Shown: positions 18,133 through 27,466 of the stretch, in pieces
Layout of the letters: each line of letters begins with the position of its first letter
How positions within the stretch are numbered: position 1 is the stretch's first letter
Origin: AP-15 sp963703855
GTDB taxonomy: Bacteria > Pseudomonadota > Alphaproteobacteria > ATCC43930 > CGMCC-115725
Direction: 5' to 3'
Length of the DNA: 64,000 nucleotides
Assembly (NCBI GenBank): GCA_963703855.1
Contig: CAVPFW010000017.1
Span: 95,526 to 159,525 of the forward strand
Position numbers and translations under genes: made by a program
The notes under the pieces: model-generated
What the model was told of the DNA's origin: nothing
Seen by the model: the letters and a program-made list of their open reading frames with translations, nothing else
Database searches by the model: none

Positions 18133-19184
18133 CTACACCGTGGCGATGGCGTTGGCGGGGGAGCCGACGGCGCCGGGGAGGCGAAGCGGCGGGGCGGTCA
18201 GCAGGAAGCGCGAGCGGCCGTTGGCGCGCAGCCAGTCGGCGAGGTCGGAGAGGACCAGATCTCGCCGAGATAGACGCCGAGCTTGAACAGGCAGTGCGCG
18301 TGCAACGGCAATGAGGCGCAGTGGTCCTCCTCGCATGGCCGCGACGGCGAGGCCTCGACCGCGCGGTTGTCGGAGATCAACGCCACCGCACCCGACCGGG
18401 TGATCCAGTTCAGCAGCCGCTCGTCGCGGCCGTCGAGCGCCGCGCACGGGTTGGCGTCCAGCACCGCGGCGTCGGGGTTCTTGTTCATGCCGAGGATGAC
18501 CCGGTCATAGCCGGTGCGGAAACAGACGAGGTCGCCTTCCTCGACCGCGACCTTGTCCATGTCCATGATCCGCATCAGCTCGTCATAGCTGACGAATTTG
18601 CCGCCGCGGCCGAAATGGGCCTCGAGGTCGATCATCACGCCGCGGCCCTGGATCGGATGCGCGGCCATGTTGTCGACCGCAAGCGCCTTGGCGCCGACAT
18701 GCTCGCCGATTTCGACCGCCCGGCCGCCGCGGTAATCCATCGGCCCGACGATGTCCTCGCCGGCGCGGTAGCCGTTGTAGAAGACGATCTCGGGCATGCC
18801 GTCATCGTCGGCGTCGAACAATTGCCCGACATGGGCGAGGCTGTCCCACTGGGTCGAATATTGCAGGGTCATCTCGACGATGTCGTCGCAGATCACATCG
18901 ACCAGACGCGGGTCCTCGCGGTTGAGCGGATAGGCCATGTAGGGCATGCCGTTGCGCTGGTTCGCGATCAGCCGCGGCGGGTGGCGGCGCGGGTTGACGA
19001 TTGTGCCGCCCGGATAATCGAGCGGCAGGCTGAGGCAAAAGGTTTTCCCCTCGCGCACCTCGGCGACGCCTTTGAGCACCTTGTCCGCGGTCAGCAGGTT
19101 GAGCCGGCCGAGCTGATCGTCGGGGCCCCAATCGCCCCAATTCGAGCCCGGCGGGCGGCGCTTCCAGCGCGGGTTTTCGGGCAT
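18133..19184 (-). CDS. Cyclase family protein (kynurenine formamidase-like), frameshift near the 3' end
   Basis: A member of the cyclase/kynurenine formamidase-like metalloprotein family. Seen: PRWKRRPPGSNWGDWGPDDQLG at the N-terminus, QYSTQWDSLAHVGQLFD (the metal-motif region in this subfamily), GRGVMIDLEAH, GDLVCFRTGYD and ISDNRAVEASP. After GVYLGEIW the frame is lost by one missing base near 18254; restoring it gives LSDLADWLRANGRSRFLL and a 350-residue protein ending ANAIATV at 18133. An adjacent duplicated tail (17967) makes recombination possible, but a read error is simpler. It sits in a run of minus-strand catabolic-looking genes; the substrate is unknown. Confidence 0.82.
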
Positions 19185-19208
19185 TTCTCAATTCTCCTTT
19201 TCCTGCCT

Positions 19209-19252
19209 CGGGCGCTTCGAGACGCGCCCTCCGGGCGCTCCTAAGCATGACG
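19209..19252. repeat. REP-like palindrome, copy 1 of 3
   Basis: GGGCGCTTCGAGACGCGCC followed by CTCCGGGCGCTCCTAAGCATGACG. Copies at 19278-19326 (inverted) and 19662-19705 share the GCGTCCTTCGARACGC ... GCTCCTCAGGATGACG layout. Copies 1 and 2 together form a large inverted structure between the cyclase and GIY-YIG genes. Confidence 0.7.
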
Positions 19253-19277
19253 TACGCCTTTAAAGAAACGGAATTTC

Positions 19278-19326
19278 TGTCATCTTGAGGAGCGGCCCTC
19301 TGGGCCGCGTCTCGAAGGACGCACCA
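19278..19326. repeat. REP-like palindrome, copy 2 of 3 (inverted)
   Basis: CTGTCATCTTGAGGAGCGGC ... GCGTCTCGAAGGACGC is the reverse orientation of copies 1 and 3. It codes for the last ~15 residues of the GIY-YIG protein (RPSRRGPEGRSSR). Confidence 0.7.
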
Positions 19327-19630
19327 ACGGTAGCGCGCGCTCAGCTGTCACAGCACGCCGAGCCAAAGCGGGGAGCGCGGCGTAGTCTCCCCGTATCAAG
19401 GCTTCCTTCTTTTCCCGGCGCCAGCCTTTGACCTGGCGCTCGGCGGCGGCAGCGTCATGCAAGCGTTCAAAGTTCTGATGAAACGCCAGCGCAACCGGTC
19501 GTCGGCGAGCCGTATAACCATCGTAAGCGCCCGACTGATGCTCGGCAACTCGTCTCTCCAAGCTCCCGACCGTCGTCCCGACATAGTATGAGCCATCGGC
19601 GCAACGCAGGATGTAGAGGTGGGCGGTCAT
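19280..19630 (-). CDS. GIY-YIG nuclease family protein
   Basis: A 116-residue UPF0213-type protein. It has LYILRCADGSYYVGTTVGSLERRVAEHQ (GIY-YIG variant YIL...YVG with the catalytic Arg), followed by YTARRRPVALAFHQNFE and AAAAERQVKGWRREKKEALIRGD. Single-domain members are widespread and of uncertain role; the related E. coli YhbQ has been reported as a DNA-damage nuclease. The natural end of the family lies near residue 95; the Arg-rich tail comes from a REP-like repeat. Confidence 0.9.
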   Translation of the reverse strand: MTAHLYILRCADGSYYVGTTVGSLERRVAEHQSGAYDGYTARRRPVALAFHQNFERLHDAAAAERQVKGWRREKKEALIRGDYAALPALARRAVTAERALPLVRPSRRGPEGRSSR

Positions 19631-19661
19631 GGCCTCCTCGAATAAACGGTGGCGCCGCTGT

Positions 19662-19705
19662 GCGTCCTTCGAAACGCCCGCCGCGCGGGCTCCTCAGGAT
19701 GACGG
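19662..19705. repeat. REP-like palindrome, copy 3 of 3
   Basis: GCGTCCTTCGAAACGCCCGC followed by CGCGCGGGCTCCTCAGGATGACGG, same orientation as copy 1. It lies between the beta-propeller gene and the GIY-YIG gene. Confidence 0.7.
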
Positions 19706-19731
19706 AAGCCTGACAGGAGGCCAGTGGCCGC

Positions 19732-20698
19732 TCAGTCGACCTTGACGAGCTTTTGCAGGGCGCGCAGCCCGGGCGGGAAGCCCTGGCCCTTGTAGCGGTT
19801 GCCCCAATTGGTGAACGAGACCTCGCCGACATAGATGTCGCCGCGGGAATCGACGGCGAGGCCGTGCGGCGACATGAACTGGCCGGGTTCGAGCCCGGCC
19901 GGGCGGGTGCCGAGCCGCGCCAGCATCTCGCCCTTGTGCGAATAAATGCTGACCCGCGGCCCGATGTTGGGCAGGTCGTAATTGACCCCCATGCCGCCGC
20001 CGATCTCGCCGATAAAGAAGCGCGGCGTCTTGGTGCCGGTCTCCATGTAGAGGCCGGAGGGGCGGTGCATGTTGTTCCACTGCGCCTCGTACTTGCCGTT
20101 GCCGTCGAACACCTGGATGCGGTGGTTCTCGCGGTCGGCGACGTAGACCCAGCCGTCGGGGTCGCAGCATACATTGTGGGCGATGTTGAACTGGCCGGGA
20201 TCGGTGCCCGGCTCGCCCCACGATTTCAGCAATTTGCCGTCGGGCGCATATTTGTGGACGCGCGAGTTGCCGTAGCCGTCGGAGACGTAGATGTCGCCCT
20301 GCGGCGAGAGCGCGGTGTGGGTGCAGCGGTGGAACGGCTCGCCGCTCATATAGGGGGCGGGCTTGCCGGCGATGCCGAGAGTCGAAGAGCACCCGTCCCT
20401 CGAGGGTGCATTTGCGCACGGTGTGGTCGCCGTCATCGGTCAGAAAGACCGTGTCGTCCGGGGCCATGTGGACGCCGTGCGGGCGGTGAAACACGCCCTC
20501 GCCCCACGAGCGCAGGAAATGGCCGTTGCGGTCGAACACCATCATCGGGTGCGCGCCGCGGCTGAAGGCATAGACGTTGTCGTGCCGGTCGACCCCGACC
20601 GCGGCAACGTCGGCGTCGAACTTCCAGCCCTCGGGCAGCTTGGCCCAATCGTCGACGACCTGGTAGCGGAAGCCGTCGGTTCCGAGAATGACCGCCAT
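19732..20698 (-). CDS. NHL-repeat six-bladed beta-propeller (peptidyl-alpha-hydroxyglycine alpha-amidating lyase-like), one frameshift
   Basis: NHL repeats are clear: VAAVGVDRHDNVYAFSRGAHPMMVFDRNG, HRPHGVHMAPDDTVFLTDDGDHTV, GDIYVSDGYGNSRVHKYAPDG, DPDGWVYVADRENHRIQVFDGNG and PHGLAVDSRGDIYVGEV. This layout matches the bacterial peptidylglycine lyase-like propellers, which are usually annotated by similarity only. One extra base at 20383 shifts the frame after GRVLF; removing it joins TLGIAGKP to the rest and gives 321 residues. Start 20698 has GGAGGAG seven bases upstream. No signal peptide, so probably cytoplasmic. Likely a catabolic role with the neighbours. Confidence 0.8.
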
Positions 20699-20753
20699 GA
20701 CGTTCTCCTCCATCACCGGATTGGGCGCGATTATAGGCCGATCCCGCGGCGGC

Positions 20754-22262
20754 TCAACGCGAAGCCCGCACGGCCGGGCGCAGCGGGCTCAGCCGCGCCG
20801 GAAAGCTGAGCGCCACGACGAAGGTCAGGGCCGCGAGCAGGGTCGCGATCAGATAAACCGCGTGCAAGGAGGAAGCGACCGCCTCGGTCAAGCGCACGAT
20901 CTCGCCGGCGCCGAGGCCCTGCCGCAGCGCCGGCTCGAGCAGCCGGTTGACCGCGTCGGCGGCATCGGGCACCTGCCGGAACACGCCGAAATTGAGGATC
21001 GCGCCGCCCAGAGCCGCACCGAACGACTGTCCGATCATGCGCATGAACATGTTGGCGCCGGTGGCGACCCCGCGCTCGCTCCAGCCGACGCTCGCCTGGA
21101 TCGACACCAGAAAGGCGGTGTTGCACGCACCCATGCCGATGCCCATGACCAAGGAGCCGGCCGCCGGCCAGGCAACGCCGCTCGAAGATTGCAGCTGGGT
21201 CAGCATCGCCGCGCCGATGACCAGGGCGACGGCGCCGAGCGAGGCGGCGAGGCGATAGGAGGTGCGGATCATCAGCCGGCCGGCCGCGAACGAGGCGAAC
21301 ATCCAGCTGACCGACATGCAGCCGAGCACCAGCCCGGCGATCGCGGGGCTGCGGCCCATCACACCCTGCACATAGGTCGGCAGAAAGGCGCTGACCGCCA
21401 TCATCGTCGATCCGGTGCCGAAGATGCCGAAATTGGCGAGAGCCACGACCCGGTTGCGCCACAGCCGGAACGGCACCATCGGCTCCGGCGTGCGGGCCTC
21501 GTGCACGGCGAGCGCAATCAGCACCGCAAAGCCGAGCCCGACCAAGGACGCGATGCCGCCGCCGTCGAGGCTGCGCGCCTGCACCAGGGCCAGCATCGGC
21601 GCGCCGACGCCGACGATCAGGAGGACGGCGCCGAGATAATCGATGCGGTGCCGGCGGCGCTCGATCCGCTCGGGCAGATAGACCGCGAACATCGCGATGC
21701 TGAGAGCGCCGATCGGCAGATTGACCCAGAACACCAGGGCCCAATGCACGTGCTCGACGAGAAAGGCGCCGAGCGCCGGGCCGATGACCGCCGAGACCCC
21801 GAACACGCTCGACAGATAGCCCTGCACCCGGGCGCGCTCGGCCGGGGTGTAGATGTCGCCGATGACGGTGCTGGCGATCGGCTGGATGGCGCCGGCGCCG
21901 ATCCCCTGCACGGCGCGAAACATCACCAGCACGATCATCGTCCGGGCCAAGCCGCACAGCGCGGTGCCGACCAGAAAGATGCCGGTGCCGACGAAAAACA
22001 CCCGCCTGCGGCCGTAGATGTCGGCGAGCCGGCCGTAGATCGGCACCGTCACCGCCATCGCCAGCAGATAGGCCGCGAACACCCAGCTGAACAGCCGAAA
22101 CCCGCCGAGATCGCCGACGATCGTCGGCATCGCGGTGGCGATGATGCTGCTTTCGACCGCTGCCATGAACGTCGCCATCAACGCCGCCATCAGCACCATG
22201 CCGCGGTGCGGGACGACAACCGCGGGCCGGTGCTGCTGAGGCGGCGCGACGGCTTGATCCAA
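20754..22262 (-). CDS. DHA2-family MFS drug/solute exporter (EmrB/QacA type)
   Basis: A 502-residue inner-membrane transporter with about 14 hydrophobic segments. It shows the MFS motif GRLADIYGRRRVF between TM2 and TM3, FRAVQGIGAGAIQPIASTVIGD (motif B region), GPALGAFLVEHVHWALVFWVNLPIG (antiporter motif C), and the family-typical C-terminal region with GVATGANMFMRMIGQSFGAALGGAIL. Proton-driven export of hydrophobic compounds is the family role. Single gene; no membrane-fusion protein nearby. Opposite-strand long open frames over it are composition artefacts. Confidence 0.93.
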   Translation of the reverse strand: MDQAVAPPQQHRPAVVVPHRGMVLMAALMATFMAAVESSIIATAMPTIVGDLGGFRLFSWVFAAYLLAMAVTVPIYGRLADIYGRRRVFFVGTGIFLVGTALCGLARTMIVLVMFRAVQGIGAGAIQPIASTVIGDIYTPAERARVQGYLSSVFGVSAVIGPALGAFLVEHVHWALVFWVNLPIGALSIAMFAVYLPERIERRRHRIDYLGAVLLIVGVGAPMLALVQARSLDGGGIASLVGLGFAVLIALAVHEARTPEPMVPFRLWRNRVVALANFGIFGTGSTMMAVSAFLPTYVQGVMGRSPAIAGLVLGCMSVSWMFASFAAGRLMIRTSYRLAASLGAVALVIGAAMLTQLQSSSGVAWPAAGSLVMGIGMGACNTAFLVSIQASVGWSERGVATGANMFMRMIGQSFGAALGGAILNFGVFRQVPDAADAVNRLLEPALRQGLGAGEIVRLTEAVASSLHAVYLIATLLAALTFVVALSFPARLSPLRPAVRASR

Positions 22263-22444
22263 ACCTTGCCTCCGATTTGGGCAAAGGCCGGACGTTTAGG
22301 CGATCGCCTGGCCAACGACAATGCGGGTTCGCCGGGATGCTGCGTTGCGCGGCGGCGGCGACGGACACAGGAGGCCGGTCGGGGTTGCCACCGGCGCGTC
22401 GATGGCGGACCATGGCCGACGCGGTGCGATGAACGGGGGCGGCG

Positions 22445-23596
22445 ATGAAATACGATCTTCTGCTGACCGGCGGCGAGGTGCTCGATCCCGCCGGAGGGCT
22501 GCGCGGCGTCATGGACATCGGCATCGCCGGCGGCAAGATCGTCGCCGTGGCGCCGTCATTGCCGGCCGCGGACGCGCGCCGCACGGTCAGCGCCAGGGGC
22601 CGGCTGGTGACGCCGGGACTGGTCGATATCCATGCCCATATTTTCGTCAACGCGCATGACATGGCCGGCGATACCGACCGGTTCTGCAAGGCGAGCGGGG
22701 TCACCACCCTGTGCGACGCCGGCAGCGCCGGCTCGGCGACCTTTGCCGGGCTGCGCCAGGTCATCGACCGCGAGGTGCGCACCCGCACCCGCGCCTTTGT
22801 CAATCTGTCGGCGATCGGCATCCTCGGCACCGGGCGCGGCGGCGAGCTGTCGCATTTCCCCTATGCTGACCCCGAGGGCTGCGCCCGCACGATCAGCGAG
22901 AACCCCGACCTGGCGATCGGGGTCAAGCTGCGCTACGGGCCGGGCCTCGTCTGGGAATACACGGCCGAGCCGGTCAAGCTGGCGCGCAAGACCGCCGACA
23001 TGGCCGGCGGCGTGCCGATGATGATGCACATCACCGACTCGCCGATCCCGCTGCCCGAATTGCTCGCGCACATGAAGCCCGGCGACATCGTCACCCACTG
23101 CTATCACGGCCGCGCGCACGGCATCATGGGCCAGGAAAAGCAGCTGGTGCTGAAGGAAGTCGTCGAGGCGCAACGCCACGGCATCATCTTCGACTGCGCC
23201 CACGGCCGCAGCCATTTCAGCTTTCCGATGATCGAGAAGGCGCTCGACCAGGGCTTTCTGCCCGACACGATCTCGACCGACCTGACCTTTACCAGCGCCA
23301 CCCAGGGGCCGGTATGGGATCTGCCGACGACGATGTCGAAATTGCTGCATTTCGGCATGTCGCTCGACGACCTGGTCATGCGCTCGACCGCGGCGCCGGC
23401 GAAGATCCTCGGCTATGAGGGCACGGTCGGCACCCTCGCGCCGGGCGCCAACGCCGACGTTGCCGTGTTCGAGCTGCGCGACGGCAATTTCCAACTGCGC
23501 GACAGCGACGGCAACACTGTCACCGCCAAGCGCCGCCTGATCGCGCAACTCACGATCAAGGACGGGCGGGTGTGGTACGAGCGGCCGGACGATTAG
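22445..23596 (+). CDS. Amidohydrolase/deacetylase family metallohydrolase
   Basis: A 383-residue member of the dihydroorotase-like amidohydrolases. It has the N-terminal DLLLTGGEVLDPAGG, the metal-binding PGLVDIHAHIF, the KLRYGPGLVW segment (likely metal-bridging Lys), MMMHITDSP, THCYHGRAHGIMG, FDCAHGRSHF and the Asp-containing TISTDLTFTSATQGP, followed by KLLHFGMSLDDLVMRSTAAPAKILG and GTLAPGANADVAVFEL. Close families hydrolyse N-acyl-D-amino acids, acetylated amino acids or cyclic amides; the substrate is not fixed by sequence. It probably shares an operon with the DMT exporter 37 bases downstream. Confidence 0.9.
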   Translation: MKYDLLLTGGEVLDPAGGLRGVMDIGIAGGKIVAVAPSLPAADARRTVSARGRLVTPGLVDIHAHIFVNAHDMAGDTDRFCKASGVTTLCDAGSAGSATFAGLRQVIDREVRTRTRAFVNLSAIGILGTGRGGELSHFPYADPEGCARTISENPDLAIGVKLRYGPGLVWEYTAEPVKLARKTADMAGGVPMMMHITDSPIPLPELLAHMKPGDIVTHCYHGRAHGIMGQEKQLVLKEVVEAQRHGIIFDCAHGRSHFSFPMIEKALDQGFLPDTISTDLTFTSATQGPVWDLPTTMSKLLHFGMSLDDLVMRSTAAPAKILGYEGTVGTLAPGANADVAVFELRDGNFQLRDSDGNTVTAKRRLIAQLTIKDGRVWYERPDD

Positions 23597-23633
23597 AAAA
23601 ACACGTCATCGCGGAGGACGCTGAGAGCATGCG

Positions 23634-24614
23634 TTGGCCGCGACAGACCCGCCCATAGCCCTCTCCGAAGCAACCGCCGGCCGGGAGCGGTTGTGGCGGT
23701 CGGCGCTCGCCGCAGTCGGCGGCAGTGTCATGGTCGGCTTCATGCCGATCATGACCTTGCAGCTCTACCGGGCCGGGATCGGCGCCCCCTCGATGCTGGT
23801 GTGGCGATACGGGTTGGCGCTGATCGCACTGGCCGCCGCGGCCGCGGCGGCGGGGCATAATCTGCGGGCGGCCCTGCGCGGCGGGGCGTTGTGGATCACC
23901 TTGGTCGGGGCGACGCTCGGGGCCGGGCAGACCCTGTGCTTCTGGGAGAGCCTGCACACCATCGACACCAGCATCGCGATCCTGTTGTTCTATACCTATC
24001 CGGCGCTGACCCTGGTGCTCGATCGGCTGATCTTCAATCGCCCGATCCGTTTCCAGGCGGCGCTGTGCGTCGCCATGGTCCTTGCCGGCGCCGGGCTGAT
24101 CGCCGTGCCGGGGCTGCGCGGCGGCCTCGACCCGCGCGGGCTCGCATGGATCTTGCCGTCGCCGGTTATCTACGCGCTCTATCTCGCCGCCAATTCGGTG
24201 CTGATGCGCCGCCACCCGCCGTTGATCGGCGCGCTCTTTCTTTATTTCGGTCTCGCGATCACGTTTGCCGGCGCCAGCCTCTGTCTCGGGCTCGACATCC
24301 CGGCGGCGCCGGGCTCGTGGCTGCTGTTGCTGATCATCGCCTTGGGGCCGGGCGCGCTGACCGTCACCTTGTTTTGCTACAGCGTGCCGCGGCTCGGCCC
24401 CGCGAGCTACGCGATCATCGCCAATTGCGAGCTCGTGACCGTGGTCCTGGTCGGCGTGCTGGCCCTGGGCGAGAGATTGACCGCGAGTCGGGCGATCGGC
24501 GGCGGCTTGATTCTTACGGGCATCATCCTGCACGGGTTTTGGGCAAACCGAGCCGGCGTTGAGACCCGCCAAAGGGCGTGTCTCTCGACCAGCAACCGAT
24601 CAAAAGCGCGCTGA
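23634..24614 (+). CDS. EamA/DMT-family transporter
   Basis: A 326-residue protein with ten predicted membrane segments in two EamA repeats. The first runs from GSVMVGFMPIMTLQLYRAG to GAGQTLCFWESLHTIDTSIAILLFYTYPAL, and the second ends PRLGPASYAIIANCELVTVVLVGVLALGERLTASRAIGGGLILTGI. Family members export amino acids, nucleobases or other metabolites. The TTG start at 23634 is the only one giving the full first helix; the ribosome site is weak. The ~20-residue hydrophilic tail has no family match. Confidence 0.85.
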   Translation: MAATDPPIALSEATAGRERLWRSALAAVGGSVMVGFMPIMTLQLYRAGIGAPSMLVWRYGLALIALAAAAAAAGHNLRAALRGGALWITLVGATLGAGQTLCFWESLHTIDTSIAILLFYTYPALTLVLDRLIFNRPIRFQAALCVAMVLAGAGLIAVPGLRGGLDPRGLAWILPSPVIYALYLAANSVLMRRHPPLIGALFLYFGLAITFAGASLCLGLDIPAAPGSWLLLLIIALGPGALTVTLFCYSVPRLGPASYAIIANCELVTVVLVGVLALGERLTASRAIGGGLILTGIILHGFWANRAGVETRQRACLSTSNRSKAR

Positions 24615-24782
24615 ATTACGCTTATTCCGGAAGCTGCATATTTTTTTTCGATCATTGAGCGAGATTCTTCGGGACAAACCAGGAACACTGCGATATGGTT
24701 GCACGCGATTAGGGTAAACAGCCGCTTAATACCCTTTTCGGCTGCTCTGCGCCAGCGCGGCTTTGTCCGGGAAGGACCCAGC

Positions 24783-25766
24783 ATGGACCGTCGTCGTCGT
24801 ATTTTTCGCGCCTTGCCCGCGCTCCTCGCGCTCACGATGCCCGCGCCGACCTTGGCGGCGACATCCGCGCCCACCTTGGCGGCAACGTCAGCGCCAAGCC
24901 AGCTGCTGATGAACCCGTTCGCCTGCGCCGCCAATGCATGGATCGACGTGCGCTGCTACGGAGCCACCGGGAACGGCCGGACCGACGATACCGCCGCTGT
25001 CGACCGCGCGCTCGCCGCGGCTCTTGCCGCCGACGAGCCGTTGTTTCTCCCCCACGGCAGGTTCAAGCTCACTCGGACCCTGGTCATAGACTATAAAAGA
25101 CGGTCGGATACCGGATTTCGGCTGATCTCGATGGGAGCGATTCTCGACGGAAGAACCATCGCCTCCAAACCGGTGCTCGAGATCCGCTGCTCGGGCGGCA
25201 CGCAGAGCTCTCCAAAGGGATGCTTTTATTTCAATGTGCAGGGAAGCTTGTTCGTCAATGCCGACAGCGACAGCTATGGCGTGGTCATCGGTCAGCCCGA
25301 TTTTTCCGACGCGCAGAACTCGCTGAAAATCGACCATCTGATCGTCAACAACGCCAATGCCGGACGGCGGGCCGGCGGGCTTCAGCTCAACTACGTGCTG
25401 AACTCGCAGATTTTCGCGATCGCGGATTCGGCCGGAGCGGCCGCCGGGATCGCGCTGGAGCAGACGCAGATTTCGCGCATCAGCGGCGCCGGATCGGCGA
25501 GCGCCAGGGGTGGAGCCGGCTTGCTGATCGAGAACGGCTACAGCTTTGCCAACACGATCGATGCGATGGACCTCGAAGTGGCGCCGACCTGCCTGGTGAT
25601 CGCCTCGCGCAACGCCGCCCACAACACCTTCATCTCGCCCTACATGGCGTGCGCGACGGCGGTCGATGCGACCGCGGGCAACACCACCCATCTCGTCAAC
25701 CCGCTGTTCGGCGGGAACGTCAAGACGCGGTTCGCCGCCGCGGTCGGCATCGCCACGAGCCCTTGA
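24783..25766 (+). CDS. Secreted right-handed beta-helix protein (pectate lyase superfamily-like)
   Basis: A 327-residue protein with a signal peptide (RALPALLALTMPAPTLAA), then two copies of an 8-residue repeat (PTLAATSA, from a 24-bp DNA duplication), then WIDVRCYGATGNGRTDDTAAVDRAL, the classical start of pectate-lyase-3/rhamnogalacturonase-type beta-helices, and FLPHGRFKLTRTLVIDY. The body is rich in short hydrophobic/Asn rungs. Many relatives degrade or bind extracellular polysaccharides or are phage tailspike-like; catalytic residues cannot be assigned here. Start ATG 24783 was chosen because it precedes the signal peptide. It ends 109 bases before rnpB. Confidence 0.75.
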   Translation: MDRRRRIFRALPALLALTMPAPTLAATSAPTLAATSAPSQLLMNPFACAANAWIDVRCYGATGNGRTDDTAAVDRALAAALAADEPLFLPHGRFKLTRTLVIDYKRRSDTGFRLISMGAILDGRTIASKPVLEIRCSGGTQSSPKGCFYFNVQGSLFVNADSDSYGVVIGQPDFSDAQNSLKIDHLIVNNANAGRRAGGLQLNYVLNSQIFAIADSAGAAAGIALEQTQISRISGAGSASARGGAGLLIENGYSFANTIDAMDLEVAPTCLVIASRNAAHNTFISPYMACATAVDATAGNTTHLVNPLFGGNVKTRFAAAVGIATSP

Positions 25767-25875
25767 CTGCGGGTCGCGCGCGGCCGCCGGACGGAGGCTG
25801 TCGGCCGACCCTTCGACATCGGCATTCGACGCCGGGGCTTTGACAACCGCGCGGCGGCGGCGCAAATCTGTCGGC

Positions 25876-26315
25876 GCCAGACGGCCGGACGGCCGCTCTC
25901 CGCGGCGTTGCGGGGAGAGGAAAGTCCGGGCTCCACGGAGGTACGGTGCCGGGTAACGCCCGGCGGGGGCGACCCCAGGGACAGTGCCACAGAAAGGACA
26001 CCGCCGAGCCCGCAGCGGCGTGCCGGTGCGGGCGGCAAGGGTGAAACGGTGCGGTAAGAGCGCACCGCGCCGCCGGCAACGGCGGCGGCAGGGAAAACCC
26101 CACCGGGAGCAAGACCAAGTAGGAGCGGCAGGCAGCCGGGACTCGATCCCCCAGGGGCGGATCCCGAGGTGCCGGGCGGGCCTTCGCGCCGCCGCTCGGG
26201 TCGGTCGCACGAGGCGCTCGGCAACGGGCGTCCCAGAGGAATGGCCGTCACCGCCCCGCTCAGGCCGTCAGGCCCGACCGGGACGGTACAGAACCCGGCT
26301 TACGCGCCGTCTGGC
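25876..26315 (+). ncRNA. rnpB: RNase P RNA (class A)
   Basis: The catalytic RNA that trims tRNA 5' leaders. GCCAGACGG at the 5' end pairs with CCGTCTGGC at the 3' end (P1). The universally conserved GAGGAAAGTCCGGGCTCC (25917-25934) and ACAGAACCCGGCTTA (26288-26302) form P4, and GGGTGAAACGGTGCGG followed by TAAGAGCGCACCG (about 26039-26067) forms the P10/11-P12 region; AGAGGAATGGCCGTC is near 26232. About 440 nt, normal for alphaproteobacteria, and its place upstream of mraZ is common in this group. Confidence 0.97.
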
Positions 26316-26832
26316 TTCGTCCTCGGTCGAGAGCCGCCGTGGCGGCGCTGGGCTGTCGGTCCGCGCTGCCGCCCCGCCGGCGTGGGCGGTTCGGCGGATA
26401 AAACCGGGATAACTGCGCTTTCCTGGGGGCAACCCTGTGCATCTCGATTTGCGGGATTGCCTATCCGGCATATCCGGCTAGCCTGCGCCTGGTGTGGTCG
26501 ACCCGCTGGTTCCCGAGGCTGCGGCCCGGCGACGAGCGGAGAGCTCGCGGGCGAGTTGCCGGCCCGCACGCCACACCTTGGGGGGACGGAGCGGGCGATC
26601 TCGGGGTGGGTCGCCCGCTTCACGTTCGGACTGATTTTGAGCCTCGCGGCAGTCCTTCGCACCTCTTGGGAAAAGGCCGTTCGCGGCTGTAAGACCGGAT
26701 TTGTGGCTGTGGCGGGGTTGGGGCGCCGTGTTCAGCGCAGCCTGGCGCCCAAATTCAATTCGGCTCGCCAATCAACAGATTTTTATGCCATACTTTTGGC
26801 ATTGTTATCGGTAGCGACGATCGGCGGTCACA
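26316..26832. other. Intergenic region between rnpB and the small RHH-like gene
   Basis: No supported gene. The 3' part includes an AT-richer stretch (26755-26815) that holds the inverted repeat described at 26785. The middle (26500-26720) is GC-rich with no protein-like frame or RNA motif that I recognise. Confidence 0.4.
26785..26802. promoter_or_regulatory. Operator-like inverted repeat upstream of the RHH-like gene
   Basis: ATGCCA (26785-26790), six bases, TGGCAT (26797-26802): a perfect 6-bp inverted repeat 30 bases before the ATG at 26833. The position fits an autoregulatory site for a small DNA-binding protein. Inference only. Confidence 0.4.
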
Positions 26833-27057
26833 ATGGCGCGCGAGCTAAATCCCCTGAAATCGGAGCTGATCACCCTTTCGCTCAACGTTCAAACCGCGTG
26901 GTACCTCGATCGCCTGGTCGAAACCGGCCTCTATGGGAACAACCGGACCGAGGCCGCGCGGGTCGCCCTCTACGATCACTGCAAATTGATGATCGCCGAC
27001 GGGAAATTGGAAATGGCGCCGCGCCTGCCGAGCAAGGAGATCACGGTGTCCGGCTGA
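26833..27057 (+). CDS. Small ribbon-helix-helix-like protein
   Basis: A 74-residue protein: ELITLSLNVQTAWYLDRLV, then ETGLYGNNRTEAARVALYDHC, a beta-strand plus two helices with GLYGNNRTEAAR typical of small ribbon-helix-helix proteins. It shares the 'ITL.L...L...GLYG....A...L' layout with the 76-residue protein at 4329. It stands alone ahead of the dcw cluster, with a palindromic site upstream. No toxin partner. A regulator role is likely but unproven. Confidence 0.6.
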   Translation: MARELNPLKSELITLSLNVQTAWYLDRLVETGLYGNNRTEAARVALYDHCKLMIADGKLEMAPRLPSKEITVSG

Positions 27058-27460
27058 TCTCCCGATGCCGACCGTCATCCTCGTCTCGCTTGCCCGGCCG
27101 GCAAATGCAGCGCCGTGCCGCGATCCCGGAATTTGCCGCCAGGCCGGGCGGGCCTTGCCGCCGGCGGGCGGATCGCCGGCACGCGGCCAATTCGCCTGGC
27201 CGCTGGAAGAAACCGCCCGTATCGCCCGCGGCCATTCCGCCCGGCCGCCGGCGGGCCAGGGGCGACCCATGCCGCGCGCCGCCTTGCGTCGCTGCGCGTT
27301 GCCCGTGGACCCCTCGGAATTTTCGGTGACCGCGCTGCGATCGCCGCTTCCGATGCCGCGAGAACTCTGCCTGCCGCTTGCGTCGGAGGCGAGACGGGCG
27401 ACTACATGCGGTGGTTGGGCCGGCGCAGGCCAGCAAAATAAAAAATCGGGGGTTTTATTT
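27058..27460. other. Intergenic region upstream of the mraZ operator
   Basis: GC-rich with short repeats of GCCGGCGGGC type. No supported gene or RNA seen in either strand. Confidence 0.4.
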
Positions 27461-27466
27461 GGAAAA

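Noticed and set aside
20688..22448. 586-codon open frame on the plus strand over the MFS gene
   Set aside because: Arg/His/Asp-rich shadow of the transporter gene on the other strand, caused by high GC; no protein family features.
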